Assembly: GCF_037645805.1 (NCBI RefSeq)
Contig: NZ_JBBEXE010000003.1
Coordinates: 62,001-126,000 of the forward strand
Length of the DNA: 64,000 nt
Source: Leptobacterium_A meishanense
GTDB lineage: Bacteria; Bacteroidota; Bacteroidia; Flavobacteriales; Flavobacteriaceae
Direction of reading: 5' to 3'
Shown piece after piece: positions 34,476-44,980 of the stretch. The position numbers and the translations under genes are program-made. Position 1 is the first letter of the stretch. Each line of letters starts with the position of its first letter. The notes below the pieces were generated by a model, which did not search any database, was not told the DNA's origin, and saw nothing but the letters and a program-made list of their open reading frames with translations.

Positions 34476-36773
34476 ATGAGTAAGGAAAGCAAAAGACGGG
34501 AAGCATTAATTTATCATGCAAAGCCCCAACCCGGAAAAATAAAAATTGTTCCTACCAAACGCTATGCTACACAGCGCGATCTGGCATTAGCCTATTCCCC
34601 TGGTGTGGCAGAACCTTGCCTTGAAATAGAAAAAGACAAAAAAAATGTGTATAAATACACTGCCAAAGGCAATATGGTAGCTGTTATCACTAACGGAACA
34701 GCAGTTTTAGGATTAGGCGATATAGGTCCGGAAGCAGCCAAACCGGTTATGGAAGGAAAAAGTTTGCTCTTTAAAATCTTTGCTGATATAGATGGTATAG
34801 ATATAGAACTAGATACCAAAGATGTTGACAAATTTATAGAAACTGTAAAAACCATTGCACCAACTTTCGGGGGTATCAATTTAGAAGACATAAAAGCACC
34901 TGAAGCTTTTGAGATAGAGCGCCGATTGAAGGAAGAACTGGATATTCCTGTAATGCACGATGACCAACATGGAACAGCTATCATATCGGCGGCGGCACTG
35001 TTGAATGCTTTAGAGATAGCAAATAAAAAAATAGAAGAAGTTAAAATCGTAATTAGTGGAGCAGGAGCTGCTGCAGTTTCTTGTACCCGACTGTACAAAG
35101 CCTTTGGAGCCAAACCTGAAAATATTGTAATGCTAGATAGTAAAGGAGTTATCCGGAAAGACCGGGGACACCTTTCAGTGGAAAAGCTGGAGTTTGCTAC
35201 CGATAGAAAAATAGACACTTTGGAGGAAGCGATGAAAAATGCAGATGTTTTTATAGGCCTTTCTATTGCTGACATAGTATCTCCTGAGATGCTCAATTCC
35301 ATGGCGAAAAATCCCATTGTTTTTGCGATGGCCAATCCTAATCCTGAAATAGATTACGACCTAGCAGTAGCTACTCGAAAAGATATCATTATGGCGACGG
35401 GCCGTTCGGACCACCCCAATCAGGTAAACAATGTGTTAGGGTTTCCTTTTATCTTCAGAGGGGCATTAGACGTAAGAGCTACAAAGATCAATGAAGCGAT
35501 GAAAATGGCTGCAGTAAAAGCACTGGCAGCACTTGCAAAAGAACCGGTCCCTGAGCAAGTAAATATTACCTATGGAGAAACCCGGCTTACTTTTGGCAGA
35601 GAGTATATTATCCCTAAACCTTTTGATCCAAGATTGATAGGTGAAATTCCTCCAGCAGTTGCAAAAGCAGCTATGGAGAGTGGGGTAGCAACAGAGCCAA
35701 TAAAAGATTGGGAAGTATATAAGGAAGAACTCCTTCAGCGGTTAGGAAACGATAATAAAGTAGTCCGGTTTTTACACGATAGGGCAAAAGCGAACCCTAA
35801 AAGAGTTGTCTTTGCAGAAGCAGACCATCTAGATGTTTTGAAAGCGGCACAGATAGTATATGATGAAGGTATTGCGGTTCCGATATTATTAGGCCATAAA
35901 GAAACAATTCTAGAGCTTAAGGAAGAAATCGAGTTTGATGCAGAAGTGATGATTATAGACCCCAAAACAGATGACTATAAAGAGGAAAAAGAGCTATATG
36001 CTAAAAAATATTGGAAACTTCGGAAGCGTAAAGGGGTAACCTTGTACGATGCTCAAAAGAAAATAAGGGAACGCAATTATTATGCTGCTATGATGGTAAA
36101 TGAAGGAGATGCCGATGCTATGATTTCAGGGTACTCCCGAAGCTACCCCACAGTTTTAAAGCCTATATTAGAGTTGATAGGTAAAGCGAAGGGTGTTTTT
36201 AAAGCAGCAACAATGAATGTGATGATTACAGAGCGAGGCCCTATTTTTTTGGCAGATACAGCAATCAATGTAGAGCCTAATGCAAAGGAGCTTGCAAAAA
36301 TTGCACAAATGACTTCTACAGTGGTTAAAATGTTTGGTTTTGAGCCAGTTATAGCGATGCTGTCCTATACAAATTTCGGGTCTTCTAACAATGAAAAAGC
36401 AGTAAAAGTAAAAGAAGCCGTAAGTTATTTACATCGCTATTTTCCTGATATTGTAGTAGATGGAGAACTACAATCAGACTTTGCATTAAATAGTGAAATG
36501 CTCCGAAAAAACTTTCCATTTTCTAAACTTTCCGGACGGAAAGTGAATACACTCATTTTCCCAAACCTAGATGCTGCAAATATTACTTATAAATTAATAA
36601 AAGAACTTAACAAGGCTGACTCTATAGGCCCTATTATGTTAGGTATGCAAAAACCGGCACATGTCATCCAATTAGGAGCCCGTGTAGAGGAAATGGTAAA
36701 TATGGCTGCTGTAGCAGTTGTTGATGCACAGGAAAAAGAAAAAAGAGAAAATGCAAAAAAAAGACAAGTATAG
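34476..36773 (+). CDS. maeB: NADP-dependent malic enzyme with phosphotransacetylase-like domain
   Basis: A 765-residue MaeB-type enzyme. The N-terminal malic enzyme half (about 1-430) shows AYSPGVAEPC, MHDDQHGTAI, the NAD(P)-binding VISGAGAAAVSC, and ANPNPEIDY. The C-terminal half resembles phosphotransacetylase and in this family is regulatory. It converts malate to pyruvate and CO2 with NADPH formation. A three-codon frame (ATGAGCCTATGA at 34468) ends on top of the start codon. Own promoter; located between queG and ruvA. Confidence 0.96.
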   Translation: MSKESKRREALIYHAKPQPGKIKIVPTKRYATQRDLALAYSPGVAEPCLEIEKDKKNVYKYTAKGNMVAVITNGTAVLGLGDIGPEAAKPVMEGKSLLFKIFADIDGIDIELDTKDVDKFIETVKTIAPTFGGINLEDIKAPEAFEIERRLKEELDIPVMHDDQHGTAIISAAALLNALEIANKKIEEVKIVISGAGAAAVSCTRLYKAFGAKPENIVMLDSKGVIRKDRGHLSVEKLEFATDRKIDTLEEAMKNADVFIGLSIADIVSPEMLNSMAKNPIVFAMANPNPEIDYDLAVATRKDIIMATGRSDHPNQVNNVLGFPFIFRGALDVRATKINEAMKMAAVKALAALAKEPVPEQVNITYGETRLTFGREYIIPKPFDPRLIGEIPPAVAKAAMESGVATEPIKDWEVYKEELLQRLGNDNKVVRFLHDRAKANPKRVVFAEADHLDVLKAAQIVYDEGIAVPILLGHKETILELKEEIEFDAEVMIIDPKTDDYKEEKELYAKKYWKLRKRKGVTLYDAQKKIRERNYYAAMMVNEGDADAMISGYSRSYPTVLKPILELIGKAKGVFKAATMNVMITERGPIFLADTAINVEPNAKELAKIAQMTSTVVKMFGFEPVIAMLSYTNFGSSNNEKAVKVKEAVSYLHRYFPDIVVDGELQSDFALNSEMLRKNFPFSKLSGRKVNTLIFPNLDAANITYKLIKELNKADSIGPIMLGMQKPAHVIQLGARVEEMVNMAAVAVVDAQEKEKRENAKKRQV

Positions 36774-36804
36774 AAAACGGTCCTATTCTTGCAAATAATT
36801 TTGC

Positions 36805-36812
36805 TACATTTG
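36805..36812 (+). promoter_or_regulatory. Putative -7 element for ruvA
   Basis: TACATTTG matches TAnnTTTG, 23 bp before the ruvA ATG. Confidence 0.55.
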
Positions 36813-36834
36813 GAGAGTCTACATTTCGCATGGT

Positions 36835-37416
36835 ATGATAACACATCTAAGAGGAAGGCTTACAGAAAAAAACCCTACAAACGTAGTTATAGATTGTAAC
36901 GGGGTAGGATATTTTGTGAACATATCGTTACATACCTATTCCAAAATACCCGATGTAGAGCACCTCAAACTATATACTTATATGCTGGTTAGGGAAGACG
37001 CACATACACTATATGGTTTCGCTGAAAAGCAAGAACGTGAAATTTTTGTATTGCTTATTTCAGTTTCAGGGATAGGGGCCAGTACGGCACGGACAATGCT
37101 GTCGTCGATGAACCCTGAACAAATAAGGGATGCAATTGCTTCAGATGATGTAGCTAGTATTCAATCCATAAAAGGGATTGGAGCTAAAACGGCACAACGG
37201 GTTATATTGGATTTGAAGGATAAAATACTCAAGTTATATAATGTGGATGAAATTTCTGTAAAACAAGGCAATACAAATAAGGAAGAAGCGTTATCAGCAT
37301 TAGAAGTCCTTGGATTTACCAGAAAACAATCAGAAAAAATAATAGATAAAATTGTTAAAAATACCCCCGAATTAAGTGTAGAGGAAATCATTAAACATGC
37401 GCTTAAAAATTTATAA
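36835..37416 (+). CDS. ruvA: Holliday junction DNA helicase subunit RuvA
   Basis: A 193-residue RuvA with the N-terminal OB fold (MITHLRGRLTEK), helix-hairpin-helix motifs in LISVSGIGASTARTML and IKGIGAKTAQRVIL, and a C-terminal RuvB-contacting three-helix domain (EEALSALEVLGFTRKQSEK). RuvA tetramers hold the four-way junction for RuvB. A tiny ATGGTATGA frame overlaps its start. It ends 5 bp before the sprA start. Confidence 0.97.
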   Translation: MITHLRGRLTEKNPTNVVIDCNGVGYFVNISLHTYSKIPDVEHLKLYTYMLVREDAHTLYGFAEKQEREIFVLLISVSGIGASTARTMLSSMNPEQIRDAIASDDVASIQSIKGIGAKTAQRVILDLKDKILKLYNVDEISVKQGNTNKEEALSALEVLGFTRKQSEKIIDKIVKNTPELSVEEIIKHALKNL

Positions 37417-37421
37417 GGAGT

Positions 37422-40400
37422 TTGAAAACACATATATTAAAATTTATATACTACTTAGCTAAAGCTTCATTTTTTTCTTTATTTATCCTATCAGGACACT
37501 TGGTAAGTGCTCAAGAAGTAGATACCATACAAAAGCAGGATACCATTCCAACGGGGATAGCTTTGGGAAAGATACTAATGGCTAACCCTGAAAGTATTGT
37601 CTCAAAATATACATATGATTCTGAGCTTGATTTGTACTTTTACAATGAGACTATAGGCAACTATAATATAAATTACCCCAATATACTGACCCCTACAGAA
37701 TATCTTGAATTAATAGAAAAAGAGGGCATAAAATCATATTTCAAAGAGAAACTTGACGCTATTTCGGGAAAAAAAGCAGGAACTGAAGAAGCACAAAAAA
37801 ACCTATTGCCTAACTTCTATGTGAACTCAGGATTTTTTGAATCTATTTTTGGAGGGAATACCATTGAAATTATACCACAAGGATCTGTGGCGATGGATAT
37901 GGGGATACGGTTTCAAAAAAATGACAACCCTGCCTTATCTCCTAGAAACCGGACTAATTTGACTTTTGATTTTGACCAGCGTATTAGTTTAAGCTTGTTA
38001 GGAAAAATAGGAACAAGGTTGTCTGTTACGGCTAATTTTGATACGGAAGCTACATTTGATTTTCAAAACCTTATAAAACTGGAATATGCGCCAGACGAAG
38101 ATGATATCCTTCAAAAAATAGAGATCGGAAATGTAAGTATGCCCTTGAATAGTTCACTTATAACAGGGGCACAAAGCCTTTTTGGGGTAAAAACAGAACT
38201 TCAGTTTGGAAGGACAAAAGTCACCGGTGTATTCTCAGAACAACGTTCACAAAGCAGGTCAGTAGTAGCGCAAGGAGGAGGAACCTTAAATGAATTTGAA
38301 ATACTGGCATTGGATTATGACGAAGACCGGCATTTCTTTTTATCCCACTATTTCAGGGACCAATATGATCAGGCACTGGAAAATTATCCTTTTATTAGAA
38401 GCCAAATACAAATAACACGTCTTGAAGTATGGGTTACTAATAGAGGACAACGAACAGATAATGTTAGAAATATTGTATCAATTCAGGACATAGGAGAGCC
38501 GGATCCTGATAATACCCGAATTAACACCAATGCCCCGGCAGGCTTTTTTAATTCGGGCTCAGCAGGATTATTACCGAGAAACGATGCCAACGACTTTAAC
38601 CCCATAGAAATAGGAAGTACCTCTGTACTAACCCCAGCCATTCGGGATATAGCAACTGTACAATCAGGATTTGGAAGTATTAGTAGTATTATCAATCAAG
38701 GATTTGATTATGCCATATTGGAAAACGCCCGAAAATTACAAGAAGGGAGAGATTATACTCTTAATACACAATTAGGCTACATCTCCCTTAACCAACGTTT
38801 AAGTAATGACGAAGTACTTGGAGTTGCTTTCCAATATACGATCAACGGACAGGTTTTTCAGGTTGGAGAATTTGCCGCAGATGGGGTCGGATCTACAACA
38901 GTTGATCCAAATACCAATATCATCACTAACAATACACTCGTTGTAAAACTGTTGAAAAGTAATATTACCAATGTGTCAGATCCTATTTGGAACCTGATGA
39001 TGAAAAATATCTATGCAACAGGAGCATTTCAACTGAGTCAAGAAGACTTTAGATTAAATATACTTTATACAGACCCTTCACCTGTCAATTATCTGGCGCC
39101 CATAGATGAAGCTACATTTCCGAATGGATTGGATGAGCGTATTTTATTAAATGTATTCAATTTTGACCGTCTTAATATATATAATGACCCACAAGCGCAA
39201 GGAGATGGTTTCTTTGATTTTATTCCGGGAATAACTGTTGACCCACAATCCGGAAATATCATCTTTACCAAAGTAGAGCCTTTTGGAGAATTTATACACC
39301 AAGTACTGGGAGGGGGTAATTATGATGATCCTTTATCTTATAACCCTAACCAGCAGCAATATGTATTCAGGAACCTTTACCGTCTTACTAAAGCAGCAGC
39401 ACTAGAAGATAGCGACCAAAACAAATACCAATTAAAGGGGCGATATAAATCGGAAGGCTCGGGAGGTATTCCCATTGGAGCGTTTAATGTGCCCAGAGGA
39501 TCGGTGCGTGTTACAGCAGCCGGCCGCTTATTACAAGAAGGGATAGATTATACTGTTAATTATCAGGCAGGAACTGTCCAAATATTAGATGAAGGGCTTA
39601 AAGCCTCCAATACACCTATAGAAGTATCTGTAGAGAATAATGCCATATTTGGGCAGCAAACCCGTCGGTTTGCAGGAGTTAACATAGAACACCAGTTTAA
39701 TGAAAACTTTATACTCGGAGGAACCTTTCTTAATTTAAGTGAACGCCCACTTACGCAGAAAGCCAACTTTGGGGTAGAGCCTGTTAACAATACCATTTTT
39801 GGCATTAATGGTAATTTTTCAACAGAAGTACCATTTTTAACACGTTTAGTGAACAAACTCCCAAATATTGATACCGATGTTCCCTCTAACCTATCGGTGA
39901 GGGGAGAATTTGCATACTTATTGCCTGGATCGCCAAAAAATGCAGACTTTGAAGGGGAAACAACTGCTTATCTGGATGATTTTGAAGGAGCACAATCCCT
40001 TATTGACATACGAGGCCCGTTAGCATGGTTTCTTGCAAGTCCACCTTTGGAATTCATTAACCCTGACGAAACAGGATTGAGCACAGGAATTGAACGGGCA
40101 AAAATGGCATGGTACACTATAGATCCTATATTTTATACTTCGCAACGCCCAAGTGGTATTTCAGATAGCGATGTCTCTTCAAATCAGACCCGCCGGATAT
40201 TTATTGACGAATTATTTCCCCAAGTAGATATTCCACAAGGGCAAACTACAGTGCAGAATACTTTAGACTTAGCCTATTACCCACAAGAGAAAGGACCATA
40301 TAATACAAATACAAACTTTTCAGGCCTACAACCCGATGAAAAATGGGGAGGGATAATGCGCTCTATCAGCAGTACTAACTTTGAACAATCCAATGTAGAG

Positions 40401-43400
40401 TTTATACAATTTTGGGTATTAGACCCCTATGTAGAGGGCATTACAGGAAATGGAGGTGAGCTTGTGTTCAATCTTGGGAATATCTCTGAAGATATTCTGA
40501 AAGATGGCAGAAAACAATATGAAAACGGATTGCCCATCAGTGATAACCCAACAGGTACCAACCTTACTGTTGATACACCTTGGGGAGTGGTGCCTTCTAC
40601 ACAATCATTAGTATATGCCTTTGATTCCGATGAAGCGAATAGAAGTATTCAAGATATTGGATTAGATGGTCTTAATGATACAGAAGAAGCGTTGATATAT
40701 AATAATGGAGGTGATGACCCTGCATTAGATAACTATCAGTATTACCTAGATGCTTCAGGAAGTATTTTAGAAAGGTATTTCAATTTTAACAATACGGACG
40801 GAAACTCTCCAGTAGCTGTTTCAAATACAAATAGAGGCTCTACCACACTGCCGGATGTAGAAGACATAGACCGTGATTTAACACTGAATACAGTAGATAG
40901 TTATTTTGAATACCGTATTCCTATACAACCAAATATCCAGCGTACGGACCGGTTTGTTTCTGATATAAGAGAAGTAGATGTTACTACACCCAATAATGAT
41001 GTAGTACGGTCCAGATGGATACAATTCAAAATCCCGATAAGAGAATTTGATGATGCCATAGGCGGAATTACAGATATTCGTTCCATAAGTTTTATGCGAA
41101 TGTACCTTACCGGATTTCAAGAGAATGTGGTGTTGCGTTTTGGAACACTGGATTTAGTAAGAGGTGATTACCGTTTTTATACCCGTACACTGCAAACAGA
41201 TTTAGACGATCCATCAGATGATGGAACTTTAGCAGATATCAATACTGTTAATATTCAGGAAAATGAACAACGACAGCCTATTCCTTATAGGTTGCCACCC
41301 GGGGTTCAACGAGAACAATTAAATAACAATAATACCATCATACGGCAAAATGAACAATCACTGTCGTTTGCTGTATGTGGGTTAGAGCCGGAAGATTCCA
41401 GAGGGGTGTTCAAAAATGTAAGCCTGGATATGCGACAATACAAGCGCCTTAAAATGTTTTTACATGCAGAGGCCTTTCAGGAAAATGTTATAAATGATAA
41501 TGAACTGGTTGGATTCATTCGTTTAGGAACCGATTTTAATGATAATTTTTACCAGATAGAAATTCCACTTTCAGTTACAAGGCCGGGAGCTTCTACATCT
41601 GAAGAAATATGGCCGGAAATTAACAACATTAATGTACCTTTAGAGCTTCTTTCCAGAATAAAATCCATTGGAATAGCTAATGGAACACTTCCTGATATCA
41701 CATTCTATGATGAAGAATTAAATCAAGTCAATGAATTTGCCCCAAGACAGGAAGGGCAGCTACGATTGGCTATTAAAGGAAACCCTGCATTGGGGAATAT
41801 ACGCGCCCTGATGGTAGGTGTTAAAAACGCTACTGGAAATGAAATTTGCGGGGAAGTATGGTTTAATGAGCTTCGATTATCAGAGCTTGACAATAAAGGA
41901 GGTTGGGCGGCTGTAGCAGGAATAGATACCAATCTTGCAGATTTTGCAACGATCTCTGCAACCGGTCAGATGAGTACCGTAGGGTTTGGTTCTTTAGAAC
42001 AAACACCCAATGAACGGAGCAGGGAAGACGCTGTTCAATATGGACTGAACACCAATGTTAATTTGGGACAATTATTCCCTAAAAATTGGGGATTGCAAAT
42101 ACCTTTAAATTACAGTATTTCAGAAGAATTGATTACACCGGAGTTTGATCCTGTATACCAAGACATTCGATTAGATGACCGTATTGATGCTGTTGAAACC
42201 AATGAAGAAAAAGAACAAACAAAAAAACAGGCAGAAGATTATACCAAACGAAGAAGCATTAACCTTATCGGGTTACGAAAGAATAGGGGACCGGAGCAGA
42301 AACAGCGGGTATATGATATAGAAAACTTTACATTTAATTACGCATACAGTGAAGTCAACCATCGAGATTTTGAAATTGAAGAATTGAATGATCAACGGGT
42401 ACAGACCGGCTTTTTGTATAGCTATAGTTTTAAACCATTGGAAGTAGCACCTTTCAAAAATAAAGACTCTGTTTTTATGGGTAAATACTGGCAATGGCTC
42501 AAAGATTTAAATTTGAATTTGTTGCCGTCAAATATTTCTGTTAATTCCAATTTTACCAGGACTTTTAACGAACAGCGCTTTAGAGATGTGTTTACAGGAG
42601 ATGTAAACGCAGGAGAACAATTGAATTTGCCTACTTTACAACAACGCAACTTTCTCTTCGATTGGCAGTATACCATTAATCATAACCTTACAAAATCACT
42701 ACAGTTCAATTTTACAGCTTCCAATTATAACATTGTAAGGAATTATTTTGACGAAGATGAGAATGGGAACACCATTATCAGGGATGATGTAGGTATTTGG
42801 AGTGATTTTTTCAATTTAGGGGAGCCCAACAGGCACACACAACAATTACAGGTAAACTATACACTGCCACTCAATAAGATACCCACATTTAGTTTTATAG
42901 ATGCCACCTACAGTTATACGGGTGATTTTGACTGGCAGCGGGGAGGTGATGTATTGAACGAAGTTGCCGGAGAAGATATAAATACTATCCAAAATGCTAA
43001 TACACATAACCTGAATGCATCCCTTAATATGGACAAATTATATAAGTATTTAGGATTAGTAAAAAGGGGGTCGGCGACAAAACCCCAGAACAAGCCTGTT
43101 TCAAATACAAACTCTACAACGGTAAACAATGAAGCAACCCCACAAAAAACATCTAGACTGCACAACACACTAGTGGATGTTTTTACTACTGTAAAACGAA
43201 TTAATATCAGTTATTCGGAAAACCACGGAAAAGTATTGCCTGGCTATACAGAATCTGTAGGTTTTATAGGCACCCTAAGACCCTCTTTGGGCTTTGTGTT
43301 TGGGAGTCAGTCTGACATCCGTTTTGAAGCGGCCCGAAAAGGTTGGATTACTACGTTCCCCGATCTTAACCAACAATATTTAGAACGGAATAACACTACA

Positions 43401-44528
43401 TTAAATATCACTGCCAATGTACAGCCTATACCTGACTTGACAATTGATTTAGTGGCCAATCGTCAATACGGGGACAGCTATACAGAAAACTTTGCTATTA
43501 ACGATTTGGGCAACGGACAGTTTGAATATGAAAATTTATTAGGAAACCGGATAGGCGATTTTTCGATTTCAACATTGATGATAGGAACCACATTTTCCAA
43601 AAGCGATGAATTTACATCAAAAACTTTTGACGAATTTAGAGCAAACCGGCTTGCTATAGCCAATCGTTTGGCCATACAGGATGGTATTGATATTACAGAC
43701 CCTGCTCAGCTCGATGCAGATGGTTTCCCTAGAGGATATGGCAAAAACAATCAGGCAGTATTACTTCCGGCATTTATTGCTGCCTATACAGGAAAAAATG
43801 TAGAGAATGTTCAATTAGGTGCGTTCAGGGATGTGCCAATTCCGAATTGGAATATAAAATATACCGGATTAATGCGTTCAAAATGGTTTAAAAAACGATT
43901 TAAGCGATTTTCAGTTAGCCATGGGTACCGATCTAGTTATAGCGTTAATTCATTTCGAACTAATTTAGAGTTTGACCCTGACCTTCCTAAAAACCAACAA
44001 GTTGATCAGGCCGGAAACTTTCTGAATAAAAATGTTTATACCAATGTTACCCTCGTAGAACAGTTTAACCCATTAGTGCGGGTAGATTTTGAGATGAAAA
44101 ATTCTATTAATGTACAAGCAGAGGTAAAACGGGATCGTGCATTATCTCTTAGTTTTGACAATAGTTTGTTGACCGATGTCTCAGGAAATGAATATATAGT
44201 AGGGTTAGGCTATCGTATAAAAGACCTACGGTTCAAAACCAATATAGGAGGAAAGAAAACAACCTTAAAAGGAGACCTTAATTTGAAAGCGGATATTTCA
44301 TATCGGGACAACATAAGTATTATTAGGAATTTAGATATTGAAAATAATCAAATTACAGCAGGACAAACTATTTGGGCACTGAAATTTACTGCAGATTATG
44401 CATTAAGTAAAAACCTTACGACATTGTTTTTTTATGACCATACATTTTCAAAATTTGCAATATCTACTGCATTTCCACAAACCACCATTCGGTCAGGATT
44501 TACATTGCGGTATAATTTCGGAAATTAA
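37422..44528 (+). CDS. sprA: Type IX secretion outer-membrane translocon SprA (Sov)
   Basis: A 2368-residue protein, the giant beta-barrel translocon of the type IX secretion system and the largest gene here. It has an N-terminal signal peptide (hydrophobic SFFSLFILSGHLVSA, cleaved before QE) and long beta-rich sequence with SprA blocks such as IEIIPQGSVAMDMGIRFQKN, DFDQRISLSLLGKIG and EFAYLLPGSPKN. The C-terminus has aromatic strands, ending RSGFTLRYNFGN. It uses a TTG start, the only one that keeps the signal peptide; AAGGAG ends one base before it. It follows ruvA by 5 bp and is needed for export of T9SS cargo such as the 13.1 kb protein. Confidence 0.96.
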   Translation: MKTHILKFIYYLAKASFFSLFILSGHLVSAQEVDTIQKQDTIPTGIALGKILMANPESIVSKYTYDSELDLYFYNETIGNYNINYPNILTPTEYLELIEKEGIKSYFKEKLDAISGKKAGTEEAQKNLLPNFYVNSGFFESIFGGNTIEIIPQGSVAMDMGIRFQKNDNPALSPRNRTNLTFDFDQRISLSLLGKIGTRLSVTANFDTEATFDFQNLIKLEYAPDEDDILQKIEIGNVSMPLNSSLITGAQSLFGVKTELQFGRTKVTGVFSEQRSQSRSVVAQGGGTLNEFEILALDYDEDRHFFLSHYFRDQYDQALENYPFIRSQIQITRLEVWVTNRGQRTDNVRNIVSIQDIGEPDPDNTRINTNAPAGFFNSGSAGLLPRNDANDFNPIEIGSTSVLTPAIRDIATVQSGFGSISSIINQGFDYAILENARKLQEGRDYTLNTQLGYISLNQRLSNDEVLGVAFQYTINGQVFQVGEFAADGVGSTTVDPNTNIITNNTLVVKLLKSNITNVSDPIWNLMMKNIYATGAFQLSQEDFRLNILYTDPSPVNYLAPIDEATFPNGLDERILLNVFNFDRLNIYNDPQAQGDGFFDFIPGITVDPQSGNIIFTKVEPFGEFIHQVLGGGNYDDPLSYNPNQQQYVFRNLYRLTKAAALEDSDQNKYQLKGRYKSEGSGGIPIGAFNVPRGSVRVTAAGRLLQEGIDYTVNYQAGTVQILDEGLKASNTPIEVSVENNAIFGQQTRRFAGVNIEHQFNENFILGGTFLNLSERPLTQKANFGVEPVNNTIFGINGNFSTEVPFLTRLVNKLPNIDTDVPSNLSVRGEFAYLLPGSPKNADFEGETTAYLDDFEGAQSLIDIRGPLAWFLASPPLEFINPDETGLSTGIERAKMAWYTIDPIFYTSQRPSGISDSDVSSNQTRRIFIDELFPQVDIPQGQTTVQNTLDLAYYPQEKGPYNTNTNFSGLQPDEKWGGIMRSISSTNFEQSNVEFIQFWVLDPYVEGITGNGGELVFNLGNISEDILKDGRKQYENGLPISDNPTGTNLTVDTPWGVVPSTQSLVYAFDSDEANRSIQDIGLDGLNDTEEALIYNNGGDDPALDNYQYYLDASGSILERYFNFNNTDGNSPVAVSNTNRGSTTLPDVEDIDRDLTLNTVDSYFEYRIPIQPNIQRTDRFVSDIREVDVTTPNNDVVRSRWIQFKIPIREFDDAIGGITDIRSISFMRMYLTGFQENVVLRFGTLDLVRGDYRFYTRTLQTDLDDPSDDGTLADINTVNIQENEQRQPIPYRLPPGVQREQLNNNNTIIRQNEQSLSFAVCGLEPEDSRGVFKNVSLDMRQYKRLKMFLHAEAFQENVINDNELVGFIRLGTDFNDNFYQIEIPLSVTRPGASTSEEIWPEINNINVPLELLSRIKSIGIANGTLPDITFYDEELNQVNEFAPRQEGQLRLAIKGNPALGNIRALMVGVKNATGNEICGEVWFNELRLSELDNKGGWAAVAGIDTNLADFATISATGQMSTVGFGSLEQTPNERSREDAVQYGLNTNVNLGQLFPKNWGLQIPLNYSISEELITPEFDPVYQDIRLDDRIDAVETNEEKEQTKKQAEDYTKRRSINLIGLRKNRGPEQKQRVYDIENFTFNYAYSEVNHRDFEIEELNDQRVQTGFLYSYSFKPLEVAPFKNKDSVFMGKYWQWLKDLNLNLLPSNISVNSNFTRTFNEQRFRDVFTGDVNAGEQLNLPTLQQRNFLFDWQYTINHNLTKSLQFNFTASNYNIVRNYFDEDENGNTIIRDDVGIWSDFFNLGEPNRHTQQLQVNYTLPLNKIPTFSFIDATYSYTGDFDWQRGGDVLNEVAGEDINTIQNANTHNLNASLNMDKLYKYLGLVKRGSATKPQNKPVSNTNSTTVNNEATPQKTSRLHNTLVDVFTTVKRINISYSENHGKVLPGYTESVGFIGTLRPSLGFVFGSQSDIRFEAARKGWITTFPDLNQQYLERNNTTLNITANVQPIPDLTIDLVANRQYGDSYTENFAINDLGNGQFEYENLLGNRIGDFSISTLMIGTTFSKSDEFTSKTFDEFRANRLAIANRLAIQDGIDITDPAQLDADGFPRGYGKNNQAVLLPAFIAAYTGKNVENVQLGAFRDVPIPNWNIKYTGLMRSKWFKKRFKRFSVSHGYRSSYSVNSFRTNLEFDPDLPKNQQVDQAGNFLNKNVYTNVTLVEQFNPLVRVDFEMKNSINVQAEVKRDRALSLSFDNSLLTDVSGNEYIVGLGYRIKDLRFKTNIGGKKTTLKGDLNLKADISYRDNISIIRNLDIENNQITAGQTIWALKFTADYALSKNLTTLFFYDHTFSKFAISTAFPQTTIRSGFTLRYNFGN

Positions 44529-44542
44529 TCAAAGTATTTTTT

Positions 44543-44572
44543 TTGCTAAAATCGCTTAAAAAAGTACATTTG
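44543..44572 (+). promoter_or_regulatory. Consensus promoter of gcvH
   Basis: TTG (44543-44545), a 19-bp spacer, and TACATTTG (44565-44572) agree fully with the Bacteroidetes consensus, 27 bp before the gcvH ATG. Confidence 0.8.
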
Positions 44573-44599
44573 TCCATCAACAATTAAAATGGATGCATC

Positions 44600-44980
44600 A
44601 TGAACATACCAGCTGATTTAAAATATACCAAAGACCACGAATGGATAAGAATTGAAGGCGATGTGGCTACTGTTGGAATTACTGATTTTGCACAAAGCGA
44701 GTTAGGAGACATTGTCTATGTAGAAATAGAAACCGTTGGAGAAACGTTGGATAAAGATGAGGTTTTTGGTACCGTAGAGGCAGTAAAAACAGTGTCAGAT
44801 CTGTTTCTTCCTTTAAGTGGAGAAATCACAGCATTTAATGAAGAACTAGAAGATGCCCCTGAAAAAGTAAATACAGCTCCTTATACAGACGGATGGATGG
44901 TAAAAATCAAAATAGCCAACACTTCTGAAATAGACAGCTTGTTAGATAGTGACGCCTATAAAGAATTGATAGGTGCGTAA
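44600..44980 (+). CDS. gcvH: Glycine cleavage system H protein
   Basis: A 126-residue lipoyl carrier. The lipoylated lysine is K63 in GTVEAVKTVSD, preceded by DEVFG and followed by LFLPLSGEI. The N-terminal KYTKDHEWIRIEGD and the C-terminal ENTAPYTDGWMVKI-like region are typical. It shuttles the aminomethyl group between the P, T and L proteins; none of these is in the window. It has a clear promoter and overlaps the VanZ-like gene by 8 bp. Confidence 0.97.
   Translation: MNIPADLKYTKDHEWIRIEGDVATVGITDFAQSELGDIVYVEIETVGETLDKDEVFGTVEAVKTVSDLFLPLSGEITAFNEELEDAPEKVNTAPYTDGWMVKIKIANTSEIDSLLDSDAYKELIGA

Noticed and set aside
34592..35335. 247-codon open frame on the minus strand
   Set aside because: It is antisense to maeB, whose malic enzyme motifs are fully conserved. 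The reverse frame shows no domain.
42273..42676. Minus-strand frames inside sprA
   Set aside because: Shadows of the long sprA frame with no recognisable content.
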